Assembly: GCF_000429945.1 (NCBI RefSeq) | Contig: NZ_AUCV01000001.1 | Span: 186,001 to 250,000, forward strand | Direction of reading: 5' to 3' | Origin: Desulfogranum japonicum DSM 18378 | GTDB taxonomy: Bacteria > Desulfobacterota > Desulfobulbia > Desulfobulbales > Desulfobulbaceae | DNA: 64,000 nucleotides | Program-made: the position numbers and the translations under genes | The notes under the pieces: generated by a model | Database searches by the model: none | What the model was told of the DNA's origin: nothing | The model's input: only the letters and a program-made list of their open reading frames with translations | Shown: positions 62,801 to 64,000 of the stretch, piece after piece | Layout: each line of letters begins with the position of its first letter | Position numbering within the stretch: position 1 is the stretch's first letter

Positions 62801-63587
62801 GATTGCAGAAACAGCAAGTAACGGAACTGTGCAGAGAGAATATATCTATTTAGATGGTGAGCTCATTGTACAGAAACTGTACCAAGAAAATATGGGTTTG
62901 TACTATGTGATTAACGATCATCTGGGTGCTCCCCAGCGTATGATAAATGAGGCTGGTAATATTGTCTGGAAGGCAAACTATTTACCATTTGGCAAGGCTC
63001 AGGTCACACTATCCTTGGTAAGCAATAACATCCGGTTTCCAGGTCAGTATTTTGATAACGAGACCGGATTGCATTATAACTGGCACAGATACTATGACCC
63101 AGAAATGGGTCGTTATTTAACCGCTGATCCAATTGGGTTTGAAGGTGGCGATGTTAACTTCTATTCTTATGTCTGGCAAGATCCCCTCAATTGGATTGAT
63201 CCATGGGGATTATCAGGAGAAGCGGGCCGATATGTTTGTTCAAAAATAAATGATTGTCGTGAATATTGTAATGCGTGTTGTGCTCTTTTTTATATTCCCA
63301 GTACTGTTTATTACGCTAATAAAACAGCACTCGATCATGCAAATGCTGTTAGTAAGGGAATTGATTCAGCTATAGATGCATATGATATGACTAAAAAAGG
63401 AGATGGACCAAGCCCAACATTGACTCATCAAATATTTAAGAAATCACAAAAGGCGAGCGATGGAATTATGGCAACTAAGGACGTATTAGACTCAACCAAA
63501 GAATTTGCTGAGAATTTAACTGATTCCATACGAAGTTGCCAAGAAGGATGCGCTGGCAAAGATAAATGTTGTTATCAGGAAAAATAA
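59898..63587 (+). CDS. RHS-repeat protein with variable Cys-rich C-terminal tip
   Basis: This 1229-residue exported protein has signal peptide ending AVQA (residue 28), an N-terminal SGHQVNFGTGNKYLSATDV region, and more than twenty YD-type repeats (for example YTYTDGKLTGISSAQGD, FEYDDFGRVHVVRL). The conserved core RYLTADPIGFEGGDVNFY (about 1072) ends in IDPWGL (1105). The last 124 residues form the tip: Cys-rich (CNACC, CQEGC, DKCC), helical, and encoded by AT-rich DNA unlike the body. In characterised RHS proteins the tip is a toxin encapsulated by the shell. No nuclease or ADP-ribosylation motif is recognised in this tip. It lies 73 bases after the YD/TSP3 gene and 17 before the MORN gene. 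Confidence 0.92.
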   Translation: MKRRVYTLASLFVAATLCLSFTPQAVQASTQPYISGHQVNFGTGNKYLSATDVRFNSPGPGLSFSRTYNSQSDESSVLGYGWVTNGNQHLIIATSEISVVKAGGRYVTFTADGDNRWINETGSLQVITLTADGYTLTQKDQTTLFDTNGNIVRYTDKNGNSIHYTYTDDLLSSVSNDFGNAITYTYTDGKLTGISSAQGDYQYAYDSNDNLTTVTQPDNTTIQYLYEDSNDVHNLTGVINEENVQTLTVEYDSYDRVIRSAKQGGSQEVTIDYPANYLRTVTNSLGVVTTYHLDVLHGIVKVGSFEGPGCSSCGSTSDTSYLYNDRFQVEESTNGKGVKTSYTYDSDGNKASMTEAVGTELERTTTYTYENDRVKTITEASVANSGQNVVTTLDYDSNGNLKSSTENGYDGSVSIFRTTSYTYNSYGQIKTIDGPRTDVPDVTTFCYYANDTSQGLNRGQLHTVTNAKGHVTTYGDYNALGKAETIIAANGLTTRYTYNDKKQLLSSDTGGLITFYSYDDAGVLQQITNPGNRIITYSYNTAGQIETIADSQGNAITYSYDTEGKNTGRQIKDPDGTLKAYLNFEYDDFGRVHVVRLPGDAERSFDFDEVGNLVTEINATGLEASNDYDALNRITSVALDGKSVGAYYDLHDNLIQFDDPRGNSTTFTYDDFGRKTLRSAPDTGATTYLYDEASNIVSKTDALNRTVTVEYDALNRPVKTDYASQAITYLYDQDVHSTGRVKQINDEFGSIVFDYTGLGQLSREERTIEGATIITGYGYDVTGGLISITYPSGMVVTYRKGSTGQVESVSIDGRTVVSSVTHMPFGPLNSALLGNILMSREYDQRYNLTSLQADTLNYTYEYDKEGHITGITGKSWQRPSALSEIYAYATDSNRLSGKDEQTYAYDAVGNITSNGTLSFKFDALNRLESVEQEGVTIATYGYDYAKRRIKKTVASEITYFIYDLKGNLIAETASNGTVQREYIYLDGELIVQKLYQENMGLYYVINDHLGAPQRMINEAGNIVWKANYLPFGKAQVTLSLVSNNIRFPGQYFDNETGLHYNWHRYYDPEMGRYLTADPIGFEGGDVNFYSYVWQDPLNWIDPWGLSGEAGRYVCSKINDCREYCNACCALFYIPSTVYYANKTALDHANAVSKGIDSAIDAYDMTKKGDGPSPTLTHQIFKKSQKASDGIMATKDVLDSTKEFAENLTDSIRSCQEGCAGKDKCCYQEK

Positions 63588-63604
63588 AGATTTTCAACGT
63601 ATCA

Positions 63605-64000
63605 ATGAGAAACTACCAAATACTCTTATTATTTGTATTCCTTATCTCACCAGCATTTCTCCATGCAAAATGCATCGAAGGTGATTGTGAGAATGGATAT
63701 GGAACGTATTCTGATTTCTGGACAACTTACAAAGGACAACATAAGGACGGAAAATATCATGGAGAAGGTGTCCTGACTTTTCGTGTGGGGGGAGAATATG
63801 TTGGTCAGTTCCAAAGTGGGCGTTACCATGGCCATGGTCATAAAACAGTTCCAGGTTCGCAAGATTATGAAGGAGAGTTCAAAAACGGTGAATATGACGG
63901 GAAAGGGACGTTACTATTTCCAGATGGTTCAAAGTATATCGGCCAATTTAAAAATGGACAACCACATGGACAAGGGATCTATACAAATCCAGACGGCACA
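63605..64000 (+). CDS. Exported MORN-repeat protein, cut by the window edge
   Basis: An ATG at 63605 begins a frame open to the window end (132 codons visible). Signal peptide MRNYQILLLFVFLISPAFLHA is followed by CIEGDCENGYGTYSD and repeated MORN units: YKGQHKDGKYHGEGVLTF, YVGQFQSGRYHGHGH, YEGEFKNGEYDGKGTLLF, YIGQFKNGQPHGQGIY. MORN repeats are beta-hairpin units of about 23 residues. The gene starts 17 bases after the RHS stop, in the same AT-rich DNA as the RHS tip, so it is likely cotranscribed with it. It could be an immunity or accessory protein, but MORN repeats are not a known immunity fold in general; that is a guess. Confidence 0.8.
   Translation, partial: MRNYQILLLFVFLISPAFLHAKCIEGDCENGYGTYSDFWTTYKGQHKDGKYHGEGVLTFRVGGEYVGQFQSGRYHGHGHKTVPGSQDYEGEFKNGEYDGKGTLLFPDGSKYIGQFKNGQPHGQGIYTNPDGT

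Noticed and set aside
1-64000. tRNA genes, CRISPR arrays, prophage or intact transposase
   Set aside because: Read through for TTCGAATC-type arms, regular direct repeats and integrase or transposase motifs; none was found, though a dedicated scan would be more sensitive.

Overview
The window comes from a Gram-negative bacterium of moderate GC content. The best guess is a Desulfobacterota (old Deltaproteobacteria) member, perhaps near the Desulfobulbales. This is inferred from gene content: a DUF3373-like outer-membrane porin, a cytidylate-kinase-like/BON-like protein, a PrkA-YeaH-SpoVR set with a second PrkA-like ATPase, ClpS/ClpA and bacteriohemerythrin. There is no rRNA or tRNA gene in the window to confirm it, so the placement is tentative.

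Layout. 1-12 kb is mostly core metabolism: the end of a bacteriohemerythrin gene, an FMN riboswitch followed by ribB, aspS and hisS on the minus strand with a structured leader between them, a 6S-RNA-like structure, a nitronate monooxygenase family enzyme, pcnB, an EEP-family hydrolase, and a minus-strand pgeF/acyltransferase pair. 12-24 kb carries a porin, clpS and clpA, holA with a coupled exported protein that looks caspase-like at its C terminus, a DMT transporter, a DUF2905 protein, a split two-gene form of an RluA-type pseudouridine synthase, and a LysM protein. 24-33 kb holds mdh, a NUDIX hydrolase, a cytidylate kinase-like protein, the trkA-trkH potassium uptake pair and gpmI.

33-42 kb is a co-directional cluster: prkA, yeaH (DUF444), spoVR, a second PrkA-like ATPase, a small unknown protein and a PilZ-like protein. 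42-46 kb is pstS-C-A-B (phosphate uptake) without phoU. After it come a Fic-like protein whose motif lacks the catalytic His and a convergent HAD-family gene. 48-57.7 kb is a five-gene cluster of circularly permuted ATP-grasp, alpha-E and transglutaminase-like proteins. It is present as two partly redundant sets, one split and one fused, and resembles a predicted peptide-ligation/modification system that is poorly characterised. 58-64 kb is an accessory secretion/toxin-type region: a signal-peptide protein with YD and thrombospondin-type-3 calcium-binding repeats, a large RHS-repeat protein with an AT-rich, Cys-rich variable C-terminal tip, and the start of a signal-peptide MORN-repeat protein that may be its partner or immunity protein.

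Intergenic regions are rich in short non-coding repeats. At least three families of imperfectly palindromic, MITE-like elements can be recognised by eye, including one inserted inside another with an apparent 8-bp target duplication, and one at two loci (next to hisS and trkA) whose internal hairpin shows a compensatory base change. A further 231-bp element has terminal inverted repeats and a TTAG duplication. No CRISPR array, prophage, tRNA or intact insertion sequence transposase was seen.
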